Notes under the pieces: generated by a model | What the model was told of the DNA's origin: nothing | Seen by the model: the letters and a program-made list of their open reading frames with translations, nothing else | The model's database searches: none | Assembly: GCF_011397635.1 (NCBI RefSeq) | Contig: NC_064765.1 | Location: forward strand, 27,184,632-27,248,631 | Reading direction: 5' to 3' | Length of the DNA stretch: 64,000 bases | Origin: Epinephelus fuscoguttatus | Lineage: Eukaryota; Chordata; Actinopteri; Perciformes; Serranidae | Position numbers and translations under genes: made by a program | In this document: positions 1 to 13,272 of the stretch, piece after piece | How the letters are laid out: every line of letters begins with the position of its first letter | Numbering within the stretch: the stretch's first letter is position 1

Positions 1-987
1 AGGCAGTGCCTGCTCTTCTGCTGGCCTGTGGCCATTGTTCTCTTTCAGAGGATGTCCTTGTGCCTCGCAGCATTTGCATTTTTGCACTAAATGGAATTTT
101 CTGCATTGACAGACAAGGCACAGCAAACAAAGCAATAACAAAAACAAAACATTTAAGTATGCATCGCTGTGCATTGTCTGCCTCTTCTTACGGAAAGCAG
201 CCTTTGATGTGTTAATACTGATAGTCTGTGTTTCATTGTCAAGTGGTGGATGTGGCTGAAAGAGAAGCACTGAGAAATATTGGCCAAATCTTCCTGTGTC
301 TCTCCACTGCAACAGGCTGTAATAATACTGAGTTTGATGTTGAACAAAGAGAAAGTATTGTTGGTTGTAGATGCAGGCACCACACATTCTAATAGTGGGA
401 TCTGCTTATCTTAACAGCTAAATGCATCTTTGTTATACAGTATAAAATTGGAATTAGGATTGATACTACACATGATTGTAATGGTAATGAAATGTAAGAG
501 AAGCTTTGTGCTGCAGACATCCACTTATCCAACACTCTATGTTTAGATACACAACAGCTCTCAGTACCTTTGTTTAATGTAGTGTACACATCTTCATTAG
601 TTATGTATAGCCTCTAATTACTATTGATGAGACTCTAGCTGATTTGGGTACAAATCTATAGCTTTTGTTATTCTAATGAGCGTTATTTACCCTCAGATCT
701 CCAAGCCAGGGGGCTTCGGAATGGGGCTTTGTGCAGGCAGATATAGCCGGGGCTGCTCGAGCTACACCCACTTGTTTTTGTATCTGCCGACTTTGACAAA
801 ATCCAGTTTCCCTCCCCCCACAACGTCACCCGTCTGCGTGGATGTATAGCACTTCCCGCTCCTCCATCTGTTTTTGTCCACCCATGAAAAGGTCCATTAT
901 AATCTGCAGGATGCACAGTTGACGTGCCGCGAGCTCGGCTTGAGCCAATCAAGGCATTGCGCTGAAGTTAGGCCACAAATCCAAGAG

Positions 988-996
988 CCCCCCCCC

Positions 997-1033
<37 letters not shown>
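988..1033. repeat. poly-C followed by (CA)n microsatellite
   Basis: A run of about 12 C leads straight into about 17 CA units. Simple-sequence repeat in probable intron. Confidence 0.95.
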
Positions 1034-1037
<4 letters not shown>

Positions 1038-3857
1038 TCACTCCCCAAGTTCATTTTGATTATCTGGGCTCTGTGAGATCTTCAGTTGAACAAGTTTTTA
1101 TAACAACATTGTCTCCATCATCCCTTCCCCAATATAAAAGCTTCCAGTCTGAATGGGGCTCTATGCATGCCCACTGGATGATGGCAGGCTCCTGATTAAC
1201 CCTGGAGTGACTAGCTAATGTCATTGAAGGAGGGCCACCTGGCTGTGAGACTGTACAGTCAGCTGCCACTGAAGGGCCAGAATAGGAGACGACCAGGTGT
1301 TGGGCTCCAGCCCCCCTAATTGTTGCCATGTAATAGCCTGCTTGACTGCACAATATAGCCCAGGGGCGAGGATTAGGAAAAAGCTGTTGCCAACACAGAA
1401 GTCCATTTTCTTTTTTGCCCAAGGTTTTTGTGTGTGGGTTTCTCTTGGTGTGCATGCTTATGTGTGTATGCATATATACATCTCCCTTTGTCATCCTCCT
1501 CATCCATTACAGTCGTAGCAGGTAGAACTGGGCCCCTTTTCCTGGCTCCCAATCAGCCCCTTATCCACCTAGCACATTCATTTCAGATGTATATTACTAC
1601 AAACTTGCTTTCAAGTTGGGAAGCATATCAGACCTACATATATGGACAGCATTTTGCCTCAAAGTTACAGACTTATTTTGGGCTGACTGCATGGGAAAAA
1701 CTTCACAAAACATCATTGCCTTGCAACAGAAAACAAAAATCATATCATTGACTTATCATCAACATAGGCAACATCATTCTGATAAAATGATATCAAAACT
1801 TAGCCTGGCCACTGTCTCCATATGGTATTTTTAGATAGGAGTTCATATCTCATTGTAATCACAATCATATTGATTGAAATATGTCCGAAATGTGAAATTG
1901 CCCTTAGTAACTAACCCTCCCCACTCTGTGCATTCACCACAGCTGTGATCATATGTAACCCAGTGCTAATCATTATCATTCCCCGCTAAATTCCTGGCAT
2001 TTTGCATAAGGCCAAGCAGCTTAATTGGCCCGATGAACCTTTCACAGAAGGGGCAATGGAGGAACAAGAGACTTCATGTGCAGCACGTCTTGGCGGGGGG
2101 AAGCAGACAGAGATGCTCGGCGTTTAGGCATCGCAGTTATTCTGCGGCACATGCCACAAGCATCATTAAAATTGCAAAAGCCTCTGTTCATTTTGTTTTA
2201 ATATTTCATCAGTGCTTGTCTGAACAGCGTTATCATGGGGTTAAAATCAGAGCCATTTGGCATGACCCAGGGTTGGCACACTCCTCGTGCAATTTAAGTG
2301 TCAGACTGGTTGTCTAGATGTGTCAAGGAGATTACAGAACATCAGGGTACTTTACCGCCATGCTCTGAGGTGGTTACAGGTGGGCAGTTTGAGTCTATAG
2401 CCTGATTATACATTTTTACGCTATAAATTTCATCATGAAAGTTGAAAGAAAGAAGAGGTGAAATGCCTCCTAAGTAATCAGACGGATTTCAATCAAAGTC
2501 CAGGTCCAGTGTGCCCTTCCCTGTTTCATCTTTGACTTTTTATTAAAAGTTCAAATTGAGATCAGATAGATGCTGTTGTCCCCCTGTCTCGATTCTGAAC
2601 AATTCAAATATCAGGAACTGAGGAAAAAAAATATGACGCATATTCACCTCAGATAACTCATAAGATGCACACCTTTGTCCTGACCTAATAATGTTTCCAG
2701 ATGGCTGAGGCATTCATGTAACTCTGGCCATCGTCACTGACAAAGGAGACCTTCAGAGAGAACTCTCACCCAGCCAGTCACAGAACTGTATCTGTTAATC
2801 TTCATCCCTATGAGCCGTTGCTCATCTTATTATGACTTTCTGTTAATGCACGGTGGAGGCCTGTGTGACTGTCTGGCTATAATGGGCCTGTGTTTGATTA
2901 ATCATGTCGATCCATTGTGTTTCACATCTAAGGCTGCTGCGTTAGGACTCATCAATGGAGACCAGAGTCCTTTGAAAAGGAGATTGGTTACAGACTCAGC
3001 TCATCTGAATACACAAGCCCAGTAGGCTTTGATGGCAGTCATGTTGTGTTGAACAAATCATGCTACAAAAAATGATGATGTCACCAGGTACACTGTGGCT
3101 GTGTACTTGTGGCTGTCCTGTACTCTGGTGTGAGGATGACTTGTTGCTTTATCATTTATATTCTGTGAAGCCCCAACAATCTGTCCGAACATAGTTTAGG
3201 GGTCAACATTGACTTTGGTGTAGGTGCTCGTCTTGTGATTTGTCGTGGAACAGAAATCGATTTTTAGTGTCCCCCAGAGGAATGGTGGGCTGCCAGAGAC
3301 TTGAGAAAATGGGTGACTACTTCCTCCAGTCAGCTCATAAATAACCTGCTCATGCCAGCTAGCAGACATCAGATTTTGTCTGCGGCTGTGGCAAACCTGT
3401 GTGAAATCACTGATGGGCAGTGATGATGTCACAGGTTAGGAGTGATGTCACAGCCATAACTTCCCATCCTGCTGTCTGAATGCCAGATGGACGGTAGAGA
3501 GGTGTGGAGGTTGGAGCTTAGAAAGCTCTTGCTGTGGGGAAACTCACCCCTCAGGAGGTGTCATTAACCTGGGCTTACTGTTTGACCCGACTCCTTAGGG
3601 TCCCTCGAGTTCCAGTTTCCTGGCCCCGCTCCTAATTAGGCTACTTGTTAAAACTCTTCTGAAACCAGCTATTCCTCAGGAGCATATGATCTTGTGTATG
3701 TCTATGCACACCCAGAAAATGGACACACAAACACCTCTACTCATCATAATGCGTCCCTGACACATTCAGACGTTTTTCTGTCCTGCTGCTGTGTCTACAG
3801 CAAAAAGCTGTTTAATGAGACACCAAGGTTTGAGTATCTGCCATATAAAATGTGATT

Positions 3858-3860
<3 letters not shown>

Positions 3861-3905
<45 letters not shown>
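3861..3905. repeat. (AC)n microsatellite
   Basis: About 22 uninterrupted AC units. The small reading frames crossing it are translated repeat only. Confidence 0.95.
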
Positions 3906-3908
<3 letters not shown>

Positions 3909-5534
3909 CATACAGTCACCCTACTGGCTAGTTTCTGTCACACACGCTCTCACTTTATCCATCTCAATCTGTTGTTCCTTCCCACTCTGCCATTATTCCA
4001 GCAGCCAGCTTTATTGCCACATTCACTCTCTCTGTCCCTATCTTTCTCTCTCTACGTGTCTCTCCGTCTAAATGTCTCTGTCTTCCTCCTCGTTTTCCCA
4101 TAATCACCTCACACCTCCGAGGGCCTCTGCTGAGACGAGCTTCACACCTCAGCCCTCACTGTGACAACAGGTACCGCTGGCACTCACCACCCGGCCTCTC
4201 TCCAATCAACACCTGCTCGGCTTTATCCCTCTTCCTTTCTTTTTTCCATTTTCCCCCCGCCATCCTTTCCATCTCCACCGTCTTTCTCCATAGTGCTATC
4301 CCCCGTTTTAGTGTCTCTGCCAGTCCCTTCTCACTGTGTATCCTCTCTTTACATTTCCCAATCTGCCTGCCATTTTTCTGCCTCTTATCTCCTTTTCCAT
4401 AATGAGTAACACTTCATCCATATGCAGTCCAATCCATTCCTCCATACCAGTGCCTCCTGGAGATGTCACTGTGATCCCCTGTTGATTTAAACATGTTCAT
4501 GTGACACCAGTATGCTTTCATTACCTCCTATGATAGCCAGTGGAATGAGTGACAACAGCAGCCTGTGTACAAGTTATTTAAAGGTGTGTATTTGCCACCA
4601 ATCATTTTTCAAATCTGACATTTTTCCCTATTAAGTTCACCACCTAAGTGGGAGATTTAACCCCTAATGTATTCATATGGATGTACAGTATTTGTGTGAT
4701 ATCAAGCAGCACTGCTATGAGTGTGCGTGTGGTATGAGGACAGGAGGCACTATGCCTTTCAACAAAAAAATAATGACCACATCTGTTTTTTTACCCTGCT
4801 TGCACAGGCACCCGGCACAACTAAGCCCCCCCCCCCAATCCCTTCCTCTTAACAGGCCAATTATGTGACTGCTGGGAGTCAATGGCGCTGTGAGCTACTC
4901 CTGAGCTCCTCTCCTCACCAAGGTCAAGCTGATTGGCCCAGGTTAATGGGCAGATGTGAGGCTAAGAGAGGAGGGGGTCAAGCACCTAGAGGCACCCTCC
5001 ACCTCATCTCTAAACTGTCCCTCTTCACTACAAGAGCCCCTTTTACCACCAGCGCTTCTACAAACAGGATTAACCTTGGCTGTTGCCGTGAAGGCCCGAA
5101 GTGCGTAGGAGTGTTTTCTCCCCACGCACTGCAAAGATTTTTTTTTTTTTTTTTTTTTTATAGGAGTTGAGCATTTTAAATGTTCAAGTAAAACTCCCAG
5201 AATGAGGTGCTATGTGTCCTCATTGAGAATAATGGAAACCTACGGTATATCCTGATTGTATCTGTCTTAAGTAAAGGGGTCTTTTTTTTTATTTAAACAT
5301 GATTAAAGTCTGCGTTAGACATTTAGCCAATATTCCCTCACAAACAGTGTTTCTCAAGACCTAGCAGAGCTCAAAGATTTTTTTAAAAAAACTTGTTATA
5401 TGAGATGATTATTATTTTTTAGCCATTGAGTGCTTGTTGTACTCTTTGTTTAATTGTTCACTCATGTATGGTAAATATCCTTTGTTCTTTCAAAATCAGG
5501 TTGTCTTGTTAATATGCTAACTGGCTGTCTGGCT

Positions 5535-6945
5535 GATCTTTTAAAGATCTCTGTCCAGTTCTTGGACCTGCGATATTTATCACTTACAACTGAGACTGTC
5601 CCAACTAGCTTTAAGGCAGTTGGGGTTAAACCTCTATTTGTAAAACACCTTGATCCAGGGTCAGCAAATAAGTATGGACTAGTACTCTAACCTTCAGTTC
5701 TTCTCCAAAGAACCAGAAAGAGTTGTGTATCAGCAACTTTCAGCTTAGATATTTAACTGTAATCTTTTCGTAACCTTTTTAAATGGCTTTCAGGGCCTCA
5801 CTTTACCAAAACTGTACATATTAAGGCAGTGAATGATCTTCTACCTACTGTGTACTCAGATTCCACCTTAGTACGTCTATTACTGGGTCTCAGTGCATCT
5901 TTTGACACCACTTATCATTGTATACTCCAAGACTGACTAGAAAATCAATTTAGTGTCAGTGGCCAGGCACTCACATGGATTAAGTCTTACTTACCTGGAA
6001 GTGAGTTTCCTGTATATTACTAATAATACTACATGAAAGTGTGCTAATGTGAAACATGGAGTACCTCAGGGCTCTGTTTTTGGCCCATTGATTTTCTGTG
6101 TGTATATATATATACATATATATATATACACTGATGATACTCATCTGTATGTACTTGTACAGGCAGAGGATAATTCTCAAATTAGTAAACTAAAACTGGA
6201 TACTCCATAATTTCCTGCTCCTAAATTCTAATAAAACTGAGATGCTGGTCATTGGCCATGTTGGACATATACAATATACAAATGTTTGATCAAGTGGCAG
6301 TCACCTCTTCGCAGCAAGTATGTGATTTCTCAGAATTTTAGTGACAACAAAAATCTTGTTATGTTTGATCCTTCCCTCTCCTTTGATCATCTCATTGAAG
6401 AAATCACCAAAACAGCCTTTTTTTCTAACCAAGCAATAAAGCTAAAATCAGGTATTTTCTGTCAATTGTTGTAATGTTTTGTTAAAACAAAGTCAGGAGG
6501 ACTCTCTGCCCTCTTCCTCCGGAATAACCTCCCGCTGACATCAAACAGTGTGACTTTTTTTAGGCTTTCAAATCCAAATGATTTGTCTTAACCTTCAGTT
6601 AGTTGCTTATTCATTTATTACTTAAGGCTGTGTAGACCACTATCTTTCCAGTCTCCGGTCTCAGTCTCAATGAATCTATTAAGTCTAGTACTGTTACTCC
6701 TTGTTTGTTTTGGATAACAGGAATACGGTTTAATAACTTTGCGATCCTCTGTCAGTCTACCTAAGATGTCTTCCATTTATATTTCGTTAAAGGGTTTTTT
6801 GGGGGAGTTTTTCCCTAATCTTAATCGAGGGTATAAGGATTGAGGGGTTTGTATGCTGTACAGATTGTAAAACCCCTTGAGGCAAACTTGTGATTTGTGA
6901 TATGGGGCTATATATATAAATTTGAATTGACTTGACTTCACTATG
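5535..6945 (+). mobile_element. Decayed L2-type LINE, 3' half (reverse transcriptase end and tail)
   Basis: Broken frames carry the order of motifs of an L2-clade reverse transcriptase. First comes a segment like TSFKAVGVKPLF (about 5,605), then a fingers-like segment ending LLLGLSASFDT (about 5,875-5,910) and ENQFSVSG.ALTWIKSYL (about 5,940-5,998). A GVPQGSVFGPLIFCVY motif follows (about 6,056-6,105), then TDDTHLYV in place of YADDTQLYL (about 6,130), LNSNKTEMLVIG (about 6,222-6,257) and FDPSLSFDH (about 6,365). The 3' end is the familiar fish tail with 'gatttgtgatatggggctat' and short repeats of ttgaattgacttgactt (about 6,890-6,940). Many stops and frame changes show it is long dead. A (TA)n tract has expanded inside the RT region just before the catalytic aspartates. 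No 5' half or ORF1 is visible. Confidence 0.8.
6101..6131. repeat. (TA)n tract inside the LINE fossil
   Basis: Imperfect alternating TA between the PQG-like and DD-like motifs of the dead reverse transcriptase; it replaces part of the normal spacer. Confidence 0.9.
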
Positions 6946-7677
6946 AAAATTTCCTCATTAAGCAGAGAGATTTCTGCCTTAGGCACTCAACATGATAAGG
7001 GCATCTTTGACAAAAGGGGAGGGGGTAGCCCCCCACCCTGCACCCGTCATCTGACTTCTTTGACTTAGAAGTGGATAGAAATGGAGCTTAAGTAGTGAAA
7101 TGTCAGTATGGGGCGTCTTAAGACCCTGTTCTAATGCTCCTTTGCCTAATCTGGACCTTCACCCCCTGCCCTGCCTTATCAACAGATTAGCTGTGTGTGT
7201 GAGTCTCTATCTGTCTGTCAGTGTCATTCGTTCTGTTCAGTTGTGTGACTGCAAAATGAGAGTAAGACTATAAACACAAATCTCTTTACACAATCTTTCA
7301 TGGGTTTGTTCAAATAAACCAAAAGTCTGCGTTTTTGGCAGGGCTACTCAAGGACACTTGGCCTAAACCCACTGTGGTCTTGACTAGTCTCCCAGTCCCT
7401 GCAGCTGACAGCCATCCCTACAGCAACCAGTGCTATTCACTGTTGGGATGGTATTCCTGAGGTGTTGAGTGTTATCTTGTCTTCACCAGATGTAGTACTG
7501 GTGTTCACTTGGCATTCAGACCAAGTAATTTTTTTGTCCCAGCACGCTCTCAGTATCCCTGAACTTCCATTTGGCAAAGTCCAGATGGGCTGTCACACAG
7601 TGGTCATTGGGTTCATCGTCTCCTGGCCAAGACCACATTTACTGACACTGGCGACGTAGTGAGCTATAGAAAGAATC
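6946..7677. other. Non-coding, nothing recognised
   Basis: Unique-looking sequence between two repeats, with no convincing exon, RNA gene or repeat. Confidence 0.4.
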
Positions 7678-7885
7678 TTGATAGTTAAAGTTAAATCCCA
7701 CTGATTGTCGCACAGTGTGTGAAATTCATTCTCCGCATTTGACCCATCCCCTGAGGGAGCGGTGAGCAGCAGCAGTGCCACGCTCGGGAATCATGTGGTG
7801 ATCTAAGCCCCCAATTCCAACCGCTAATGCTGAGTGCCAAGCAGGGAGGCAATGGGTCCCATTTTTATAGTCTTATAGTCAGAGC
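7678..7885. repeat. Dispersed teleost repeat of unassigned class
   Basis: The stretch with 'ctccgcatttgacccatccc', followed by 'gggaatcatgtggtgat' and 'gctgagtgccaagcaggga', closely resembles a dispersed repeat I know from many fish introns. I cannot name its class with confidence. It has diverged by scattered changes and has no coding capacity. Confidence 0.5.
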
Positions 7886-7945
7886 ATCCCATTTCACAAT
7901 GATGGTCCATACTTAGCTCTAGGATTACCTTCAGTTGTTATGATA

Positions 7946-8330
7946 CAGTGGAAATCGCATATAGTGATCACAGTTACAGTGATCAAAGAGCCTGGGACAG
8001 AATACTTCCTATATGAATGCTGTTTAAGTAATTCACCTATAGTAATCAAGTTGTCTGCTTACAGGGTTCATTTTGGGTCTCTTCATACGTGATAACATTT
8101 GATAAAACATTTAAAACTACAGTGATTCCACTTTTTAATTTAATGCCCATGTTAGGCTACTTGCCTTGCCGTAAACTGTCTGCCTCCAACTAGCTGTCTG
8201 AGACTGTTGCTACATGCACATTGAAATCATGACAGGTAAAAGAAAGTAATTTTCTTTCAATGAAAAATGTAGTCTCCTCAAAGTTTATGGCTGCTAGTGA
8301 TGTAGACCGAAAACGAAAGTTCACAGGGAA
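7946..8330 (+). mobile_element. Fragment of a pogo/Tigger-like DNA transposon
   Basis: The segment begins cagtggaaatcgcatatagt and continues with 'gatcacagttacagtgatca', resembling the terminal region of pogo/Tigger elements (CAGTGGAACCTCGCTTATAGTGATC-like). At about 8,230 a short frame begins MTGKRK, like the start of Tigger/jerky-type transposases, but it stops almost at once. No matching right terminus was found, so this is a truncated, inactive fragment. The class is from remembered resemblance. Confidence 0.4.
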
Positions 8331-8598
8331 TTTATTGCCATTTTGATTTGAAATTTTCTGTTGAGTTATGTTTGTAATTCCCCACTTGCACAGTGATGGG
8401 CATGTTTGAGCATAAGCACACGTGGTAAGCGATAAACATTGTAGTTGATGCTTCAGACTTTTCTGTTGGTCGACAGTTGGTAGCAGTTACACATTTAAAA
8501 GTTTTGGGAAATGGTAAGAAAACACTGAATATAAACTGTTCACATTCAGATTGCCTTCAAGTTAAGGAGTACTTCCTGAAGCCATGATGGTCCCTGCT

Positions 8599-8605
8599 GT
8601 CTGTC

Positions 8606-8636
<31 letters not shown>
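8599..8636. repeat. (GTCT)n/(GT)n microsatellite
   Basis: About three GTCT units run into about 13 GT units. Confidence 0.95.
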
Positions 8637-11400
8637 TGAGTGTGATATGAGCGTGTGTCAGAGGCCAGTGGTGGCGTGAGGCCTTTTGTCAGCAGGGGGA
8701 CTGAGCAACACAAAGAGGGAAGCTGGATGGTCAGGATGCTGCTCTCCAGAGAGACACCAGTTCAGAGGTCAACAAAGGCTCTTTTGGAGAACAGTGTGTG
8801 TGTGGGTGGAGGGTGTCAGCATGTGTTGTGGCTACTTATGCACAAACGCCTGTGTGCGAGCATGTGTACGCGTCCGCATGTGCTGGGTGGGGTTACACAC
8901 GGCACAGAATGGATCCCAATGGACAGGCATTTTCAGGACAGGTCCCTGTGGACGGAGAGGGAGAAAAGGGGAGAGAGATGATGATGAGGGTTGGTGGCGG
9001 TTGGCCGATGGGGTCCAGCAGGGATGGAGCAGCCTGCTAATGAAGAGCCATCTGAGGCCTCCATTCACCTTGAACATGGGCCACTGCAGCTGCCCTGACC
9101 TTGGCTTTGATCCACAAAGATGCTTGACCCCCACCATTCCCCCAAGAGCAACCCCCCTGCCATCTGGACAACACACATGCATATGTATACATACGTGCAC
9201 ACACCCATAGATACATATGCATGTACACGTAGGCTGACTCATATACACATTTGCTTTCACAGGTTTCATGTTGTTGGGCTCTGTCTCTGGTGGTCTTTGT
9301 TTAGCCACATACACCTTCTTTGGTATGCAGGCTGCATTTTGTGTGTTTGTGCACACTTGACTTGTGCTTTTGTGTACAAGTGTATATATTTTGGTTACAC
9401 ACCTTCACTCAGACACCCCATGCAACCATAAACCACAGCCTTTGTCACTAAGAAAGAGAGGGCAAGCAGAGGACAGGGTAGTAGAGGACTATTATCCACA
9501 AAAACACATTGTCCAAAATGTGTAAATGTTGCAGTTAACAGACTGGATTCGTGCTTTTCTGTTTTATATCTAATACTCTTTCCCCACCCTCAGAACACCC
9601 GAACCACAACTGCCATGTTTCTAGACATCAGTCCCCTAACTGAAGTTGTTTTACATTTACTCAAAACTGGAAGAATTTTTTTTCTCGTTACTGTCCCAAT
9701 GGTTGCTACGCTCCATAGGCATTACATTGGTTTCCCTCTCTTCTCCCTAATAGGAATGCAGCGGCTTGGAACGTAGGGGTTCCTTGGAAATTCCCAAAGT
9801 GGCGCAACACACTCTCCTCCCACACACTGGCTTGTCTTGCTTGTCCGCCCAGTTCAGCTGTAAATGACAGTTATGTCACGGGTGACTTGAGATGCAGTCC
9901 ATCTGTGGAAATGTAGACCTGTCTGCATTTTCCTTTTTATATATTTCATTCCGAGCTGTATGAGAATTTTTTCATAGCTCACAATATAATGGAGCTTTGT
10001 GAAATACAGTAATGTTGTCAGTCAGGAAGGCTTTCATAACACACATAGCATTTTTATAAGTATAACATTTTGTGATTCATCTTTCCAGAGAAGTCCATCA
10101 TGAAGCTGAGCCAGGTACTCATCAGCAGTAGATGCAGCTTATGTTTTACCCCAAAAGTAGGTCAGTGTCAGCGGGTTTGGTGTCCATGACATGGACATAA
10201 TCTTTGCGTCACTGTTCTGGATGTGTCCCTTGATTAAGTTACTGCATGGAGGCAAGCGCATCTGTGCATATGCAGGGGAACAAGCTGTGCCCATGGCTTA
10301 GTAATTAGAGACAAGCAGAAAGGTGAGGGAGTGCGAGAGAGAGAGGCAGCAAGATTACCCCTCACTGTGCATCAGGTCTGATATCTGTGCAGCAATTTTT
10401 TTACCCACAGATAGCATCGTACATTTACTTAAGTGAGCTGATTATGGCTCTCGCTTTCACTCATCTCCAAAATACCTTTTATTAGTCTCCCTCCCTCGCC
10501 GCCTGTCTTTCTCCCTGGCAGCCTGTCATATATTTTCTCTCGTCTCTTGATAATTCTACACTATCTCCCTTCATTTTATTCTTTGAAGTTTTTTTTTTTC
10601 TCGCCCACTATAATCCATTTGTCTAACTTGGATAGAGGGCAGCGGAAGGAAGTAGTGGAGGAGAGGCGTGTGTCAGAGTCAGAGAGAGCGTCTGCTCCAG
10701 CTGGAGTCAATATTTGCTTTAGGAATCTCAATAACAGGCCTCCAGTCATCTGCATCTCTGATAATGGACAGCCATATGGCTCTGTTGACCCACGCTGTGC
10801 CGAGGTTCTCGTTCTCTCTCTCTTCATCTTCCCTTGTGTTTCATTTGTTGGCCTCCTTCTAACTTCTCTCATTTCTTTTCATTAAGTCCTTCCCTGTACT
10901 ATATTTTGTCTTCTACTTATCACCTATCTGGGCACATTTTGTTCTTTTACAAACATCCTTTCTCTCTGTCCGTCATCCATAAAAGCCTGGATATGACCCA
11001 CCACACAGAGCTGTGACCCGAGTTACCATGGCAGCAGAGACTGGGATGCCCACTCTTTTCCAGCAAGTGACAGAAAACAGTGACGTTGCATGTCTGGCTA
11101 TGACTGGAAGACAGATATGGAGCTCAAGAGGGAAGTGCTTTTACATGCTTAAAGTCATGCTGCTCTGCATCTCCTAAATGGAGATTCTGGCCCCGTCTTT
11201 TCATTCCTCTTTTCCTACTTAAGGTAGGAAATATGAGCTTTTATGTTAATGGATTTCTTGGTGTTCTCTCCCGACAAGCAACCAAATGTTGCATGTCTAT
11301 CCAAGAATCTTGTTTTGCAATAAAATGCCCCGAAATTGAGCAGAGTAGACTTCCTCAATGTTTCACATAGAGTTACATAATTCTATTCTTTTGTTTTTGT
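8637..11400. other. Non-coding, probable ralgapa2 intron
   Basis: Two overlapping frames of 174 codons on opposite strands at about 8,690-9,350 are low-complexity (GT- and CA-rich) and show no domain. About 9,150-9,430 is rich in degenerate 'catatgcatgtacac' steps. Pyrimidine-rich stretches lie at about 10,470-10,620. I see no exon with both splice signals and family resemblance. Confidence 0.45.
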
Positions 11401-12179
11401 TTGTTTTAAGGCCAAGACGCATAAACTGATGTCAAAGAATTAGCGGCAACAAGAGCCCCCTAGTGTTACCTCTCAAGACTGTGTCTTGGCCAAAAAGTTG
11501 CACATGAACGCACCAAACCAACGGTCAACAAGCACTTATGTTTTGCCCCTGTGTGAGAAGATGCATACCCCTTCATACCAGCAGATGGCAGTCATCTGTA
11601 ATCATCATTCAAAAAAGAAAACCAGAAGACCGCCTTGACGCTAGTTAGCCAGTTAGCACTTTACTAACACAATCCACTGTTGAAAGAACAGAGCCTATTA
11701 ACCATGCGCCAGTCAATAATTAGACCATCACAAATTGTTTCTACTGGATGGCTAGAGAAAAACAATCTTACCTCATATAAAAAGTTTGTTTTGACCTCAC
11801 TCCCTTTTGATTTTAGCTTTTTGTATATGTTCCTCACTTCAGTTTCTCCTCTTGTGCGCTGAGCTGAACTGCCAATCATGTGATTTCATTCACTAACAGG
11901 CTCGGTTGTGCCGAGGCCTAATCAGAGTGTTGAATCAGCAGGGGAAAAAAACAACTAGTGCCAATGAGGGCTAACAGTGCGGGACATACCACACTGACAA
12001 GGGCTGTTCACCAACAGCCCAACTTTGACCGACAGCCGCCCATTGGCTTGATGTGTCAGGGCCTTTAATATACCCTTGCTAGTATTTGTGTCTAACTTTT
12101 ACCTTCCGTGGTTTAAGTATTCAATTCATGTTTTTGCAGTTTAAAACCAGTCAACTATAAATAGACTATATTAGACTTC
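11401..12179. other. Probable ancient dispersed repeat, class unknown
   Basis: The sequence 'ttggccaaaaagttgcacat' with 'aacgcaccaaaccaacggtc' and the following 'accagcagatggcagtcatc' has the look of a dispersed fish repeat I have seen in related form, but I cannot assign a family or define ends. A Harbinger-like element abuts it on the right. No gene is visible. Confidence 0.3.
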
Positions 12180-12747
12180 GCTCCTTTTACACTGCCTGTT
12201 CAAGGCAGGAATTTTGCACCATTATTCCTCCTCCGCACTCTGCATTAACGGTAAGATCATGGAATAGACTTGTTTTGTCTTTTAGTCGGCAGCAGAGGTA
12301 GTAACAGCACCAAATCGATGTCTGTATAAAAGGGATAGACAGCAGGACGGGACAGCTTTGGCAACATGTTAGGTATGCAACCCATCCCCGTGAGATTTAA
12401 AAGGCAGCTGATAGCAGTTAGCAGCTAAATCAAAGAAGAAGAACAGAACTGGAAATGTCTGCAAAATATGAAAGCAATGAGGTTTAGGAGCTCTTTACCC
12501 TCTGAGCAGAGGACAGGAAATGGGACAGTAAATGATTGGTATTGCCATGTTATGCTATTGTTGTTTAGAAAATGCTGCCTAATGCATACGTTATATGTCA
12601 GCTAGAGGCTGACACTGTTGTTTCACACATCACACCTCTTCTGATTCCGAAATATCAGCATGCTATCTAAAATCACACACTGGAGTGGCAAGATGCCGGC
12701 GTTGTTTGGTTCTTTATGACACAGCAAAGCCGGCATAAAGAAGGGTC
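12180..12747 (+). mobile_element. Non-autonomous Harbinger-like element, copy 1
   Basis: This is a direct-orientation relative of the element at 34,719-35,337. Shared blocks include 'gatagcagttagcagctaa', 'tcaaagaagaagaacag', 'cagcaggacggga', 'gagctc.ttaccct..gagcagaggaca' and 'ttgttgtttagaaaa'. The left end reads ctccttttacactgcc and the right end cggcataaagaaggg, which is compatible with short imperfect inverted ends. No transposase is present. In the second copy one frame keeps a short W..SE..ELL.L.AED pattern like the Myb-type helper protein of PIF/Harbinger elements; this is the main and weak reason for the class. Confidence 0.5.
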
Positions 12748-13240
12748 TTCATCACTGCTCTATCGCGCAATCTGTGTTTAAAAAGGGGCTTGTAATTATT
12801 TGGTTCATAGGACGTGTGGAACCAAACAGCACTAGTATACAAACCCATCCGGCTCTCTGTCTTCCTCTGTTACCCTCTCCTTTGTCTCAGTCTGCCCTCT
12901 GTCCATCTCTGTCTGTCCCTGTGAGCAGCTTGGCCATCGTACCCTCTGGTGCCTCCCGGCTCAGGTGCCCGTCACCCCCGCTTTGCTACGGTTCCCTCAA
13001 AGCCATTGGTCATGGCAGCCTTGGCCCCTGCTGTGGCGGCATGTGCCCACAGCAGGCCCCCTGCCCAGTCACTGTCTCGTCCTATCTATCTAACCCAGAC
13101 CGGAGCCTCTCGGCCCAGTCCAGCCTATCTCCGCTCAGCCTGGTTCAGCCTTGGCGTCAGCAACAGCTCAGTGCCACTCCACCCTGGCAGTCGTAATGAG
13201 ATGAGGGGGAGGGGGGTTTCTGTGTTGAGTTACTAGAGTT

Positions 13241-13272
<32 letters not shown>

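Larger units (their letters stand above)
1..5534. other. ralgapa2 intronic/non-coding DNA, no exon recognised
   Basis: No reading frame here resembles a known protein, and no exon of the Ral-GAP gene that continues downstream was recognised. If that gene's earlier exons lie left of the window, this is intron. It contains poly-C/CA and CA microsatellites (listed separately), a pyrimidine-rich tract at about 4,050-4,400 and a T-run at 5,140-5,159. Two stretches, about 1,930-2,330 and 2,790-3,010, have complex AT-rich sequence with TAAT/ATTA and TTTGCAT-like motifs and look more like regulatory DNA than repeat; this is inference only. Confidence 0.5.

Noticed and set aside
1060-1503. 147-codon frame on the - strand
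   Set aside because: No domain, no splice context, no codon pattern typical of coding DNA.
8686-9356. Two opposing 174-codon frames
   Set aside because: Low-complexity GT/CA-rich DNA; peptides show no family resemblance and overlap on opposite strands.
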